Position numbers and translations under genes: made by a program
Part shown: positions 13,085 to 25,700 of the stretch, in pieces
How the letters are laid out: the number at the start of each line of letters is the position of its first letter
How positions within the stretch are numbered: position 1 is the first letter of the stretch
Assembly: GCF_028769735.1 (NCBI RefSeq)
Contig: NC_088188.1
Span: 2,937,001-3,001,000 of the forward strand
DNA from: Zonotrichia leucophrys gambelii
Lineage: Eukaryota; Chordata; Aves; Passeriformes; Passerellidae
Direction: 5' to 3'
DNA: 64,000 nucleotides
Notes under the pieces: generated by a model
The model's input: the letters and a program-made list of their open reading frames with translations, nothing else
What the model was told of the DNA's origin: nothing
Databases searched by the model: none

Positions 13085-14250
13085 TTTGTTTGGAAAGACA
13101 GGAGTCTGCTGAGGAAGGCAGGAGCCTCCCCTGAAATGGAGAATGTAAACCCTCTCCACCCCTCCAAATTGCCATAAATTTTAAACTAAGAGGCTCTCAG
13201 GCAAAAATATGGAAGCAGGAAATGACAGTTCTTTAATAGGGAAGAAAAATAAAAGGATAAAATAAGCAATGCAGTACATTAGAACAACACTGACAGAGTC
13301 AGAACCCAACCTGACACCCTGTGGGTCAGGGTGTTGGCAGCAGTCCCATTGGAATTGTGGCTGCAGCCCTCCTGCAGTGTCAGGGGTGGTTCTGCTGGAG
13401 CAGGGATCCTGTAGAGAAGGATGGATTCTTCCTCTGAAGATCCAGGGGAAGAGGCAGCTGCTGTTCCTCTGGGGAATCCAGTGGAGAAGCCGTCCTGGTG
13501 TTCCAGAATCTCCAGACTATCCATGTAGGAACGCTTGGCTCCTCCCTCTGGGCTCATATCTCACAATGGGATGTTTAAGTTCTTATCAGTCATTCAGGGA
13601 CATTCAATAGCCCAATATCAGCAGATGTCCCCTCCCAAGGGAGGAGTGATTGTGGCCACTCAAAGAGAGAGATAAGGAAAACTGCCCACGTGACAAAAGA
13701 TAATCTGTCATACATATGGTAATAGAAAACATCTTGCCTTGCAATCTGGAACAATGTGGAATAATTTCCATAAGCTCCTCCTCTCTATTTATCCAGAAAA
13801 GGTTTTACATATTCAGATGGCTTCCAGGACGCTTTCTATGGTGCCCATTACATAAACATTAGTTCTCACCTAGTATTATAATTAGCTGAATATCCATTAT
13901 GGCTGCACAATTGTCCTCTCTAATTGGGTCGGTGGGTTCTGGAGAGGAAGCAAGATGTCTTTCTCCTGGTAAACTCTTCAGCCATGTCAAGTTGGCAGGG
14001 CTCCTTGTCTTGCTGCTGACAGTCTGAACCTCCTCTCATTCTTAGAACCCAGTGGTATTTATGGTTCCTGCACCCTTAGAATACTTCATCTATCACCTGT
14101 CATTCCCAACCTTGTTTCACTTATCCCCACCTGGTATCACAGTACATATTCTTTGCTAACTACATTTCTAACTTAACCCCATAATTCATTTAAGCTCTTA
14201 ATTAAAATACATATAATTTTCACTATCTTAGTTTCATTCCTTACTTAACC
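13085..14250 (-). mobile_element. ERV LTR and flanking ERV-derived sequence, minus orientation
   Basis: The segment 13085-13200 is the reverse complement of the LTR 3' module at 11150-11290 (shared AAGGCAGGAGCCTCC block). It runs into sequence typical of a common songbird LTR/ERV family, with a TGACACCCTGTGGGTCAGGG hairpin-like segment near 13311 and a block ending around 13690. The right part, to about 14250, is less clearly assigned. No intact ends or target duplication were found. Confidence 0.6.
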
Positions 14251-14257
14251 CCTTGAC

Positions 14258-14410
14258 TCAGTTATACACACATATTCTAGTAAAAGAACTGTTATTTGCT
14301 TTCCCATGTCTTTGCCTGAAACCCTGTAATTTCAAAGTTATAATAATTTGGAGGGAAGAGACGTTCCAGCCTTCCTTGGCAGGCACATGTCTTTCAAACC
14401 AGCACAGGAC
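14258..14410 (+). mobile_element. LTR 3' module fragment
   Basis: The sequence CTAGTAAAAGAACTGTTATT...CCCATGTCTTTGCCTGAAA followed by TTATAATAATTTGGAGGGAA matches the end of the 10.5-kb LTR in the same orientation, with similar downstream CCTTCCTTGGCAGGCAC. It is a fragment; the GC-rich core is absent. Confidence 0.65.
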
Positions 14411-14500
14411 TCAGATAGTAATGGACCATACAGATACTCTCAAAAGACTAATCATATCCCAATTTATTAGGAAATTCAATAATTGCTGCATTTGGATGAA

Positions 14501-14536
14501 CTATAAATCCTCATTTCCCTATAAATCCTCATTTCC
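14501..14536. repeat. Perfect 18-bp tandem duplication
   Basis: CTATAAATCCTCATTTCC is present twice head to tail. Confidence 0.9.
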
Positions 14537-14539
14537 CTA

Positions 14540-17500
14540 GGAATCTAATAGCAGTCTTTTTGCAAATATAAGCCTTTAACTTATCCATTCCACCTCTTTT
14601 TACAAATAAAGCAAGTCAGAAGATAAACCATCAAAATGAAAGGCAAAGACCTGAGGAATAAAAGGAGGGGAGACCCTGCTGTAAATTGCCCCTCATGTTA
14701 TGCATAGAACCTTATAATAGTTGAGGTTACGGGGGAATTGCAGGGGAATTAATTGAAGAAGGTTATTTTGGAGAAAAAAACAAGTGTTGTCTGCATTTTT
14801 TCTACTTTAAAATAACCCTTAAGACACATATGTGAAATTCAAGCAAATTGATCACAGAAAATGGATTTTAAGACCTAATATAAGGCCTTAGCTTCCCATT
14901 GCACAGCTTCTGATAAATACATTCATCACATCTTCCAGACATACCCTTACAAATAAATCCAAAAACAGATCTTGACATTTACACTGCATAGGGACTGTCT
15001 AGATCTGCTTGATTCAAAACTCTCCACCTATTTCATCCTTGGTATGCAGAACACTCCCATTTAGCAGCCCTGATTACTCTCTTCATAAATGTGAAATTGA
15101 ACTGCAGAGAATCAAAGGATCAGCCCTCCAAAGAGACTTTGCTTCTTGCACTGAAGAGCAGCACAGATCCCTAAGCCATTCTCACCTGTGTCATCCATCA
15201 CAGTGAAGGAGGATTTTAAGCTCATCAAATGCCTCATGGAGAAAGTCAGCATGTACCAGTGGTGTTCACACAACACCCACTAAGCTAAATGTTGTCTAAA
15301 TTACCTTTTTCAGAAGAAAGTGCATCTTACTTTTGCTGCAGGAGTGCATTTTCCTCTTTTAGAGTTCAAGCACCTGACATCTTTGTGAGCTGTCCACTTG
15401 AAAATCTTTCTACTGACAGCCAGTCAGCTATCATTCTTGTCTGAAACACAGCTGACATAAAATGAAGTGACATTCCTCTCTTACCCAATGCCCCAGTGAT
15501 CACAGATGTGTCCAAGATGAAAGAAGTCCAATTTCAGTTTCCTCTTCTGCTTGAAGGAGGGTCAAACTTGCACTTTTTACTATTCTACCAGCCAGGAAAC
15601 CCCAGAGCCTGGGAACTCACAGTCAGTCCTGGGCAGAGAATGATGGAAACTGAAGTGGGAGACAGACAGGTGAGGGAAATAAATTCTCAGTAGAATTTAT
15701 TCTAATGAATTTTAGGGCTAATTTTAGGGGCTGAGTCTTTAAAGCCCATTAGAAGAACATCATGCAAAACTAACCCATTTCTATAAATCTGCACCCATAT
15801 TACTTCCTGAGAGAAAAAGGTTAATCAGTTTCCAGAAGCTTTTGGCATCAGTGAGTTTTAGATGACCAGCGATTATTTGCTGTTCAGTAAGAATACAATA
15901 CAGTAAGAATACAACAAACTTGAATACAACAAACTTTGGACAATAATATCAGGCATGAGAATTCAACTGGTGTTCAAACAGCTGAATTAGGAATGATGTC
16001 TTGTGGGTAAAGCATGGCCTGCAAACTTTAGTCTTTCCTAATTCTGTCTTACACTGTTTTAAAACACAGGGAGGCCATCAGTTCCTCCTTCTCAGACCAT
16101 TTCTCCAGATGATGAATGCAGACAAATATAACTCTGTTATAGCATGCTTTGAGAACTACATAATAGAAAGATTACATTAGTACAAAAATCAACACCTCAC
16201 AGTGGGTGACACTCCATCAAAGCATTGGTAAAGAATCACTGCACTTCAATTTAAAATTAAACAAAACCAGGTGGTTTGCAAAGTGAGTAACTACCAGCTT
16301 GGCATCTTGTTTTCTCAGTGTTTTTATAACAATCATAAAATCTGTTGGTCCAACTTGTCTGTTTTCTAATTTTCAAAATGAGAACAGACTCCAGTATTTG
16401 CTCTGGGGCACCCAGGAACTGATGCTGACTGCCCAGGTCCACAGCAGTACACTACAAAATCTAAAGCAACCCTGAGCCCTTAAACACTTTTTTTCCATTA
16501 TCAAAGTAACAAAACCCAAATCTTCTTCACCTTGCAGAAGAAAGTAGTTCCTAGATGGGGAAAACACAACCCAGAATGTTCTTGCTTTATAATTAGAAGG
16601 AATTGTCTTAGAGAGACATGTTACAAGGGTACCTGTCATGACATGATGCAGCTCCCTCATGGACATTATCCACACCATCTAATGAGAAGGGACAGCCAGG
16701 AGGGGAGGTCAGGATGCTGGCAGCTGATGTGTTTGACAGACAACTGCATTCACATGGCCCTGTGCAAGTTAACAGAAGGAAAGTTTTACTCTGACAGTAC
16801 TCAACCATTTTAAACTAGAATTACTTTGCAGTATTTGTATGATCCAACAGGAAAGAAACAAAATATAATCTAAAAGCAACTTTGAGATTATAGTACCCAT
16901 AACAGTAACTGCATAATAGAATGGAAAAACGAATTTGTTTATTACAACAATATTTCTTTCTTTGTACCATAAATTAAGCATATTTTTTGGCAGTTCTCCC
17001 TTGCTAGGAACAATTTTTTTACTGATGAACCTGCTAGTTTTAAGGGCTGGGCCTTTAGAGCCTATTAAAAGAATATCATCAACACATTTTGTTTTTTGAG
17101 GCAAGAGAAAGAAATATTGAGCAAGCTGCCATTCCCATTTTTCAAAATAAATCTTTTTCTCTCTCCCACAGTTATATATAAAATTAATTTCAGAAGTCAC
17201 ATCTGATTTAGATGGCTGTGGAAGCAGTCACAAACCCACAGAACACTTAAAGACATTTCTGCAGCACCTCCTCATGCTGCTGAGTCTGCAAGCATCTAAC
17301 CCAGGACAGCAGAGGAATTTCAAGTGCCTTTATGCTGCAAAGGGAAAATGTGCTTTGCTTCCCAGGATACAGATTGCTATTCATATTGCCAAAGTACCCT
17401 GAGAACAAGGCTCTATATATCTCTAGACAGAACATTTCTTGAATATTTACCACCTAAACAGATATCAGCCAAACTAGAGCTAAGGAGCTGAGAGAAACCT

Positions 17501-19038
17501 CCACCAGGGCTTGCTCAAGGTCTCCAGTGCACCTGTGACAAACATAAATGCAGCTAAGGGACACAGTTCTATATTTCCTCTCCCCTTGGACAGTGAATTT
17601 TTATACAACTTGGTAATCCTTCTGAAATATAACAGAAGGATTTTTCACATATTTGTGGAGAAATGGCTTTAATAAAAAAATCTTTGCCTTTGGAAGTGTA
17701 TATCAATACATATCAATACTTGCATGTATTTTAGCCATCTCCTTTTAATAACAAATGGGGAAGTGCAGTGGAAATCAAATCCTTGTAATTTGAAGGTCTT
17801 GGTCAAAAAAAAGTAGGTTTCTCCATTGTAATTTCACAATTTTTGTGTATGTAGGCGGACTTCCTGAAAATATGAAGCATTTCTCTGCAAGTCCTTGGGT
17901 CAAAAAGGTTCAATGAGGCATTGAAATTTATCAGGTACCTTTATAAAACAATTTCCCAGGTATTTATGGCGCTCCTGCCTTAGAACACACACACTGCTGT
18001 TAGTTTGGCACATTATAAAAACATCTAGCTCTAGTACTTCAGTTAGCTATTGACTTTACACCAACTAAACTTTATTATCACTATTTGTTCATGACTCACA
18101 TCTTTACAAAAAAAACCCAGAAACATAAATAATACAGTTTCATGCTAACAATATAATAATTTATTCACCAATTAGTCACAGATGAAAACCAGAAGAAAAA
18201 TACTCATAACACTTCCAGTGCCAGATTTCAACCTGAAATAAAACAGTTCTCAGACATCTCACAAGCTGTGTTTTAACAGATGTCATCATTTTTACCAGCA
18301 GCTCTAGAAAAGGTGGCACTTCCATCCATATTATCCTCCAATGTAGCAGCCCAAACCAAATAACACAATAATACAACAGAGATTCCTTGCACCTTCTCCT
18401 CTTTCCCTCTTTATTGGGCAGGCAGATCTGGTTTGTCTTGCATAAATTTTGGAGCAAAGCAAGTGTGGACATGCCAGCTGGCTTTGTCCTTGCACCAAGA
18501 ACAGTTGTTTACACCACACCTTCCCTCCATGCTGAGCAAATCTTCAGAATCAGGACCCTGGCAAAGCTTTCTTCTACTGCATTCCTTTGGTTTTGATGCC
18601 TTGAGAGGCTCCCTAGAACAGAGGGAATAAAAGAATAAAGCAGGGATTTATTGAAAGGCCTTCAAGGACACACCTTGGGCAGTAAAAGAGCCTGGCCATG
18701 GCTTGTTTTCAGTCTGTGAGCACTGGGAATGTATCATGTGAAAGGGAGCCTACGTCCATATTTCATAAGTAATAATCAGTGAAATTAGATACAATTTTCC
18801 ATATTGATATATAGTATGGAACTGCTTGATTTGCAGAGCACTAAAGAAGTCTTATTTTCAGCATACCTGGGAGAGGGTAGGAAAGAAATCAGGCCCTCCA
18901 TCAGCATGATCAAAGAACCTCAGAAATCACTGTCTGTCCTGAAAGTGAGCTTGCATAGCCTGTTCATCAAGATACTAGTGTTACTGAAACATTAGTGAGC
19001 ACACTTGTGTGCTTAACTAGGCATTTCCTCATCTGCAG
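14540..19038. other. Unique noncoding DNA, no supported gene
   Basis: AT-rich sequence with scattered short open frames. Several splice-like pairs can be found on both strands (for example plus-strand 15594-15671), but none is joined by a partner in phase or has recognisable protein content. A small tandem repeat of CAGTAAGAATACAA sits near 15886-15915. I see no LTR here. Confidence 0.5.
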
Positions 19039-19126
19039 CAAGAGTCAGAGCTGCCGAAACCACCTCATTTCCTCTGAAATCAACAAATTCCTAAGAAATG
19101 AAGAGGATTTGAGCACCGAACACCAG
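19039..19126 (+). other. Candidate plus-strand exon, product unknown
   Basis: A strong acceptor (TTTCCTCATCTGCAG) and a good donor (CACCAG then GTGAGC) bound 88 nt. One frame is open for 29 codons after one leading base (KSQSCRNHLISSE...). No partner exon could be linked in phase. It may be a lncRNA exon or a chance occurrence. Confidence 0.22.
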
Positions 19127-21302
19127 GTGAGCTCTGGCCTCAGTTTCACAGTTTTGCAAAGAGCTAAGGTGGCAGCCTGAGCAACTGTTTCATAATAAGA
19201 GGAATCTTAAAACCTTTTTATTTTTTAAAGCATATTGGGTCTTTTTATCATGCAATCATTCCTTTTCTGCTTGGGGACAGAAAAAGAGTAAGCAGGAGCT
19301 GAACTGAATTTCCCAGTCTCCAACACAACACATATTTTCCCAGCTTGTTGTGTATTTGTTCTTTCTGGCTCCCTAGGCCAAATGCACAGCAATTTCACCA
19401 GAAATTGGTCAGACCTTCAATATCAAAAGAGGACTTATTTGCATATTTGCTTTCCTTCTGCATCAGAGAAAAAGTTAAAAACACAAGAAAAAGCAGAGAA
19501 GAAGCCTCTGTCTAAATGCTCCTGGGTAAGACACAAACTTGGAAGATATGAAATCCAATCTCGCTGCTTTCACCCACCTGTAGCAGGGTTTTGAACCAGC
19601 TTTTCCAAGCATTTGAGCAAGACTGCTGGCCTAGCAGCTATTGCCCTAAGTTGGATATTCTTTTTCAATAGGGAAAAACTACCAACAGATAAAGCCAAAA
19701 CCAAACCCTCTCAACTCTAAAGCCTTCCTTGCCCAATCTCTCATGATCCTAGAGACTGTTTAGCTCTAAAATCACCATCACATTCTTGTAATAGTTACAT
19801 TCCACATGCAACAGATAGGCACTACACTCCTCCAGCCATGGCACTGCCACATGGGTGATCTAATCAGCCCTGTAGCAGTGTGCTGTCCTCTGTCACATCC
19901 ATTTCCACTGCACTTCTGTCTATTGATCCATTCAAAGACTCTGTTCCTTCTGCAGAAGAAAAAAGCCTTTTTTTTCTGGCTATAGAGTAGCTAGTTCATC
20001 TAGAAAACTTCAAGTCACCTATTATATGCAAGTGATTTGTCTCCATAAAACAGTCCTAGTGCAATGGATTGCCCCAACATTCATTTTCTCTACCATTCCT
20101 CTAATCAGTCAAGTCAGAGGGTGCAAAGCACATCCAAATGTGGCAGGTAAAAACAAAGAAAGGCCACATAGCAGAGGAGGCTAAGATAAATTGCATACTT
20201 ACAAGAAGAATAAAGAACAAACTCCTGTGAAGAGAATGTGAAGGCATGGAAAAAAGTGATCAGCACCTTGCAGACCACACTTGAAGAGTCATTTTCAGTT
20301 TGCTTACATAAGACCTAAAGCACTGCAAGTAAGGCAATGGAAAGTTCACAGTGTTTTCAAAGACTGTCACTCAGGCAGGACATCAGTTACAGGGCACTGG
20401 TAAAACTTGAGTAATAAGCTCCAGGAAGATGACATGTTCAAAGGTATTAAGATGGCAGTTTTAGGCACAGCCATCATTCACATAGATCTCTGCCACCAAG
20501 GGAAATTTATTAGAACTTTCAGTGTGATTGCAACAATATGTAAATTGGACTGCTGAAATGAGGATATATGGTGATGATGTATGGTAGGAGTCATCAACTA
20601 AAGATTGGAAGTGGGGATGAAAAAATGATGTGATTACTGTGGTCAGGCATTCTGAAGGTCTTGGTTTAACAGCCTGAGCAAGATGTACTACATCAGAAAA
20701 GCCCTCTAGAATAAAGTTGCTCAGTAATAATAATAAAGTGACTGTCTTAAGTATTGAACTATGGAGTACAGTATATCAAAACCAGGTTATTATAGAAACA
20801 GAGACACAAAAAAGACATGAAAAATAGACGAGTTGTATGGTCTTGTTGACCATATTTTGTTAATATAGATTCTGCAAGCAGTAAAATTTATGAAAAATAT
20901 CAGACTTCTGTACTAAATAGTCTCTGTTTCATCTGCATTGCTGTTCAGATGTGAAGAGTTTTTTAAATGAGGAAGTGATGATACATTTGAGAAAAACTAG
21001 CAGACAATGTTAACCAGAACTACACTAAGAGACCACTGGCCTCTGTTTATTTATTCTTTTAAAACACTTTTTCCTTTAGCCTTATATGAGAAAAAAAAGC
21101 AGAGCTCTGTAAAAAAGCAACTCCACATTCACATTATTAAGAGTAAAGATCTACTTTGTGTGATAAAGCATGTTTATTGTCCTTCAGATTTTAATGGGGA
21201 TGAAATACATGGAGTGACACCCATCCAGGGACTATCAGATCCTCTCATGTCAATAGTCAGACACTTTAACAAACCTCTGTCTTCATAAAGAGCCAACTAC
21301 TC

Positions 21303-21685
21303 TGTGGTGGTGTTCGCAGGGGTCCCAGGACAAGGGAAGAGATGAGAATCTTGACTCCATGTTTCAGAATGCTGATTTATTATTTTATAATATATATTAT
21401 ATTAAAAGAAAATTATATATTAAAACTATACTAAAAGAATAGAAGAAAGGATTTAATCAGAAGGCTAGCAAGGAAAGGAATGGAATGATAATAAAATTGT
21501 GTGACTGCTCACAGCCTCAACACAGCTGGCTGTTAGGTCATCAAGTAAAAACAATTTCACATGCTGGGTAAACAATTCTCCAAATCACATTCCAAAGCAG
21601 CAAAACATGGAGAAGCTGAAGCTTCTCAGCTTCTCAAGAGAAAAGATCCTGGCAAAAGGATTGTTCATAAAATATGTCTGTGACA
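21303..21685 (-). mobile_element. Solo ERV LTR, songbird family X, minus-strand sense
   Basis: This is one of four copies of the same family in the window (also 22045, 29827 and 51307). On + it begins TGTGGTGGTG and ends GTCTGTGACA, that is TG...CA. Its sense strand is minus, because the polyadenylation signal AATAAA is read from TTTATT near 21374. Relative to the 51-kb copy it is nearly full length but has diverged in its middle. The flanking 5-6 bases do not match convincingly, so the target duplication has decayed or the copy was rearranged. Confidence 0.85.
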
Positions 21686-22044
21686 ATGCTCTTCTTCAGA
21701 ATGCCCTCAAAATCACCTCTGATACCTCATCACTGTGCATCTGGCATCATGCACAAGGCAAGCCCTGGCCACCACTGTCATACTTGTACATGAACAGGAC
21801 TCACACTGAGCACAAGGTGCCACAGAGCAACGTGCTGAACAGGACAGACACTTAACTGCAGGTGAAATTAAGACCCACGATAGCCAGGAAACTGTAATTG
21901 CAAGGAAACTGCACTGTAAAAATCCAGTGGGAGTTACAAAACAGATATTGTATAGATTACAGAGTTCATATATTGCAGAAACAGTCACTTTACAGAAAAG
22001 AACAAATCTCTGGAAAGAGGAAGAGGCATGCTGGAGTACTATCA

Positions 22045-22262
22045 TGTGACGATGTTCACAGGGGTCTCAGGTTGAGGGAAGAGATGAGGATCTGACTCCA
22101 TGTTTCAGAAGGCTTGGTTTATTATTTTATGATATATATTATATTAAAACTATACTAAAAGAATAGAAGAAAAGGTTTCATCAGAAGGCTGGCTAAGAAT
22201 AGAATAAGAAAGAATGATAACAAAGGTTTGTGGCTCGGACTCTCTGTCCTAGCCAGCTGACT
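22045..22262 (-). mobile_element. Truncated family X ERV LTR
   Basis: The element starts TGTGACGATGTTCACAGGGG and follows the family for about 215 bases, then stops near 22262. The U3-side half (including the conserved CCAATCACAGATGCACCTG block seen at 30.7 and 51.5 kb) is missing. It lies only 360 bases from the 21.3-kb copy in the same orientation but is closer to the 51-kb copy in places, so it is not a simple duplicate of its neighbour. Confidence 0.8.
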
Positions 22263-22269
22263 GGCATAA

Positions 22270-24540
22270 GTCAAATAAATCAATTATAGTGGTGAATTAC
22301 CTTCCAGATCTTCTCAAGACAGACACAGAGAATTCAATCCAGATTAGGCAACTGTAAAGCTACCCCTGGATTTGGTATTTCTTAGTGACATTTGGCATAA
22401 CTAACCTCAGTATAATACAGGTTAAAAAAGTAACTTGTTCTTTGCAGAGGTCCCTCTGAGGGCCATATTCACACAGCCTAAATTACTCTCAAGTCCCTGT
22501 ACTTTATATTTTCTAGAAGCAGACTGTGGTTTGATAACTTATTTCAGTCTCTTGAGTTGTCTTTTCCAGCAGTTGCTCCATCAATGGATCTGTCACCACT
22601 GACAAAACACAAGGAACTGAAGGGATTTTAAATCCATCTCTTGATAAAGTTACATGATGAGATTTCTAAGATCATCTTTTAAACACAATGGGCAATGACT
22701 TCTGCTGCACTACTGCCTACCTGCCTTTCCAGAGTCTTCAAGAAATGCTTTTTTTAAAGGTTTCTTAGAATAACTGTCATCAAAAAGAAAGATGCATAAC
22801 TGCATATTCCCTTTAGAACACAATTAAGCAGAACCTGAACTCTCTTGATGCTGAGATCTCAGCAGTAAATCTCCAGTAGCATCATAGCAGTTTATCTGTT
22901 GCATCCTAGGCCTGAATGAATGAGGAGAAAAAAAATAATGATAATCAGCACTCTCAGCTTCAATCAGCAGCATGTTCCAAGATCACAGGATCTGAAATTC
23001 AAATTATCAAAAGACCATTAGAGACAGTACAGATTTAGTAGATATATGTTCATCCTAATGTTATTGGGGTGGGGGACCCACCAGGGGAGGGAGGAGGAAA
23101 TACAGAAGTGTTAATTCCAAATTCTATTTATTCCAAATAAATAGAAAATTAAATGTATTTGACCATATTCATCCTTTCACAGAATAGTTAAGTGTCCCAC
23201 TAAAAGTATACTAACTAACCAATCTTTAATGTTCATGTGGGCAAAAAATATTAACAATAAATATTCCCCATCCAGCTCTAACTTTAATGACTGTTATTTA
23301 TATCAATAGTTTTGCTACTCCAGCGTTCTCTCCCTGCAGACAAACCTTTATATGATTTTCCATTCCATGTGGACCGGTCGTACATTCTCCTCCAAGGGAA
23401 AAAGCCTCCAAAATTCCTTTGCTGCCCACACTAGCATCAGAACTGAAAAGAGTGATCTTGCAGTACAGACTTTGCAATGTGACCTCTCCAAACCAAAAAT
23501 CTATTCCCCTTCAAAGGGCATTTCTAACACTTACTGCTGCAAAGACATAAACATAATCCTTATCCATAAAACCATTCAACAAACACCTACATATATTTCC
23601 AAACAACTAGAAGAAAATTCTAAGAATTCCTTTAATTTCCATATGTAGTCATCAATGATCAATGTCATAAAGATCAAAAAACATACTTTTCAACTGAAAT
23701 TGGACTAAAATGTTCCGTCTGCAGGCTTTGGGACTGTGTTGTCACAGTCACATCACATTATTTCCATCAAAACAGCTGGAGGTTTCCAGTGTAGGAAGCA
23801 ATTATTATGAAAAGTGTCAATGTGTCACATTGTGATTAACTTCACATTATAGCATTTGACAAGTAGCCAGCTCTAAGTCTCCACCAAGAAAAAGGGAAAT
23901 GGAGACACAACACACATGCAAGTCACAAGAGAAAATAACAGTTCACCCACTGCTATGTGAACAGATTTTGACATTGCTGACTGATGCCACAGTTGTGAAA
24001 CACTTCTGGAGTTTAATAGTTTTGGTGGAAGGATCTTCATGCATGAGCAAACAGTTTGCCTTGTCCTGACAGTGCATGTACAAAAGGTGTCTGTCTAAAA
24101 CAGGATGCTCTGTAATTATATCTTCAATGAATGCTCCAAGTAATTTAGGAGGCAGCAGTCACAATTCATGGCAGGGATGAGAGAAAATTTTCCACCTGCT
24201 AAATGCACAACAAAGAAACAGAGTTACTGTGACACCTTTCAGACCTAAAAGGCTGAATTTAATGACAGTGCTAGGTACAAAGGACCACACACATCCCTGA
24301 AATTCCTGGACCAGTGACTTCCCAGGGTATGTCCTCACAAAGAAACAAAGGTGTGGTGATAGCCTCAAGCAGGTGTATTTCTTTGGTTTATTATGGTAAA
24401 TTACGGTTTATCTACTATGGTAACCCATGTTATCTGACCAGTTGTGTTAGAAAACAATAAGGCAAAAGACAAGACAATAACAAAACAACCTGGCTGCACA
24501 CTGCCTAAAACAATCACAGTTGCCTTCCTCTACACCCTCT
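22270..24540. other. Unique noncoding DNA, no supported feature
   Basis: AT-rich sequence without a supportable gene, RNA or repeat. The 98-codon open frame at 23352-23648 has no splice or family support. From about 24360, an A/T-rich segment with TTTATT on + precedes the LTR at 24560 and may be a further old LTR fragment. Confidence 0.5.
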
Positions 24541-24559
24541 CCCCATTTTCTGGTTAGTA

Positions 24560-25111
24560 TGTGTGGGAAATGCAGGCACAGAGAGCTCCCAATGCAAGGA
24601 GCTCAGAGACAGAAATGGACACAGTGTTTGACTTGGAGAAGGCTTGAAGCCTTAGAATAGAATAGAGAAAGAGACATGAAATAAGAATAACGATTTGATG
24701 TTGAAGCAGAAATATGTTTTAAGCAAGTAGATATAGGGCTCATATAAGTGGACAAATATATTAAGCAAGATAGTAGAAGATTTTGGAGATTAACAATAGA
24801 ACTTGTTGTAGAGTTGATAAAAAGTAGAAGATACAGTAATAAGTTTCTGTAGAGTTATATGATTGGGTAGAGAAAGATGCATTGCAGTAAATCATGTAAA
24901 AGTTAGCAATTAGTAATTGGGTATGAAGATGCTAGTGAGCTTTGTGGAAGCAGCTGATGGACAAGAAATTTATAAAAGACATTGTAACTAGAATTATAAC
25001 AGTTTTCTGATGCAAGGCTTCTAATGTGATAACTTCTGGTGTAACAACCTTACAGTCTCACCCTTCCATGAGACTGATTTTGCAATTAACCATCTTTTAA
25101 ACACCTCAACA
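24560..25111 (+). mobile_element. Solo ERV LTR (GGGAAATGCAGGCACAG type)
   Basis: The element begins TGTGTGGGAAATGCAGGCAC and ends ACACCTCAACA, giving TG...CA ends and a length typical of an avian LTR. A U5-like end includes CATCTTTTAAACACCTC. The usual AATAAA before it reads AATTAA (25083-25088), suggesting a decayed polyadenylation signal. The flanks do not show a clear target duplication. No internal retroviral sequence adjoins it. Confidence 0.7.
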
Positions 25112-25323
25112 GTTGACCCCATCTTTCTGTATCCCAGACAAGCAGGCAGATTCTGCTCAGTCCAGAGCACACTGCAGTCTGACTGTCCTTTGGAGGCACA
25201 GCCAGAGCCTTGGTGCCTTTGGCCCAGAGCCTGCTGTGCAGTGTCAGGAGGCCCTTGGCTCCTGCCAAAGCCAGCACACCCCAGTGAATGGTTGTGGATG
25301 TGCCAGTTTAGTCAGAGACAGAA

Positions 25324-25424
25324 TGTCATGGTTTGATGCTGGCACAATGCCAGTGCCCCCATGAAAATATATTCTCCCTTGACCACGGCCTCCCAAAAAC
25401 TCACTTCCTTATCAAACCAGGACA
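25324..25424. mobile_element. 101-bp element with terminal inverted repeats and perfect CAGAA duplication
   Basis: The left end TGTCATGGTTTGAT and the right end ATCAAACCAGGACA are inverted repeats matching at 13 of 14 bases. The element is flanked by identical CAGAA at 25319-25323 and 25425-25429. Ends of this kind (TGTCCTGGTTT...AAACCAGGACA) occur on songbird LTRs, including the one at 27044-27692. The likeliest reading is an internally deleted LTR that inserted with, or collapsed within, a 5-bp target duplication; a short non-autonomous DNA transposon is the alternative. Confidence 0.65.
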
Positions 25425-25429
25425 CAGAA

Positions 25430-25700
25430 ACAGGTCACTTTCCCAGGCATCATCCTGGGGACGTTGTATGAAGCTCAGAGAAAATAATTAACACAATTCT
25501 TATCTTAGTCTCTACACCTAGTGTCTGTGAATATGTGGAATGTTTGTACATGATGTTTATGGAAGGAGACTCACAAGAAGGTGTTGTTCCTAATTAACCA
25601 AGGGTGTGAGAGGTGTTGTTAAGAACCAATCAGGTTCTGGGTGAACAATCCTGTCTATAAATATCTGTAGTTTTCTAATAAAGTTCACTTTTGTGCCTAC
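25430..25700 (+). mobile_element. Probable LTR-like fragment with TATA box and poly(A) signal
   Basis: The sequence has CCAAT (25626), TATAAATA (25656-25663) and AATAAA (25677-25682) in promoter-to-R order, as in an ERV LTR, followed by a U5-like stretch. It starts just beyond the CAGAA duplication of the preceding element. End motifs and family could not be fixed. Confidence 0.5.

Noticed and set aside
15186..15290. Minus-strand exon-like segment with a GTGAGA donor
   Set aside because: The neighbouring donor and acceptor would leave an intron of about 25 bases, which is impossible for a vertebrate.
15594..15671. 26-codon plus-strand exon-like segment
   Set aside because: Acceptor and donor are acceptable and the frame is open, but there is no in-phase neighbour or recognised content; chance level at this length.
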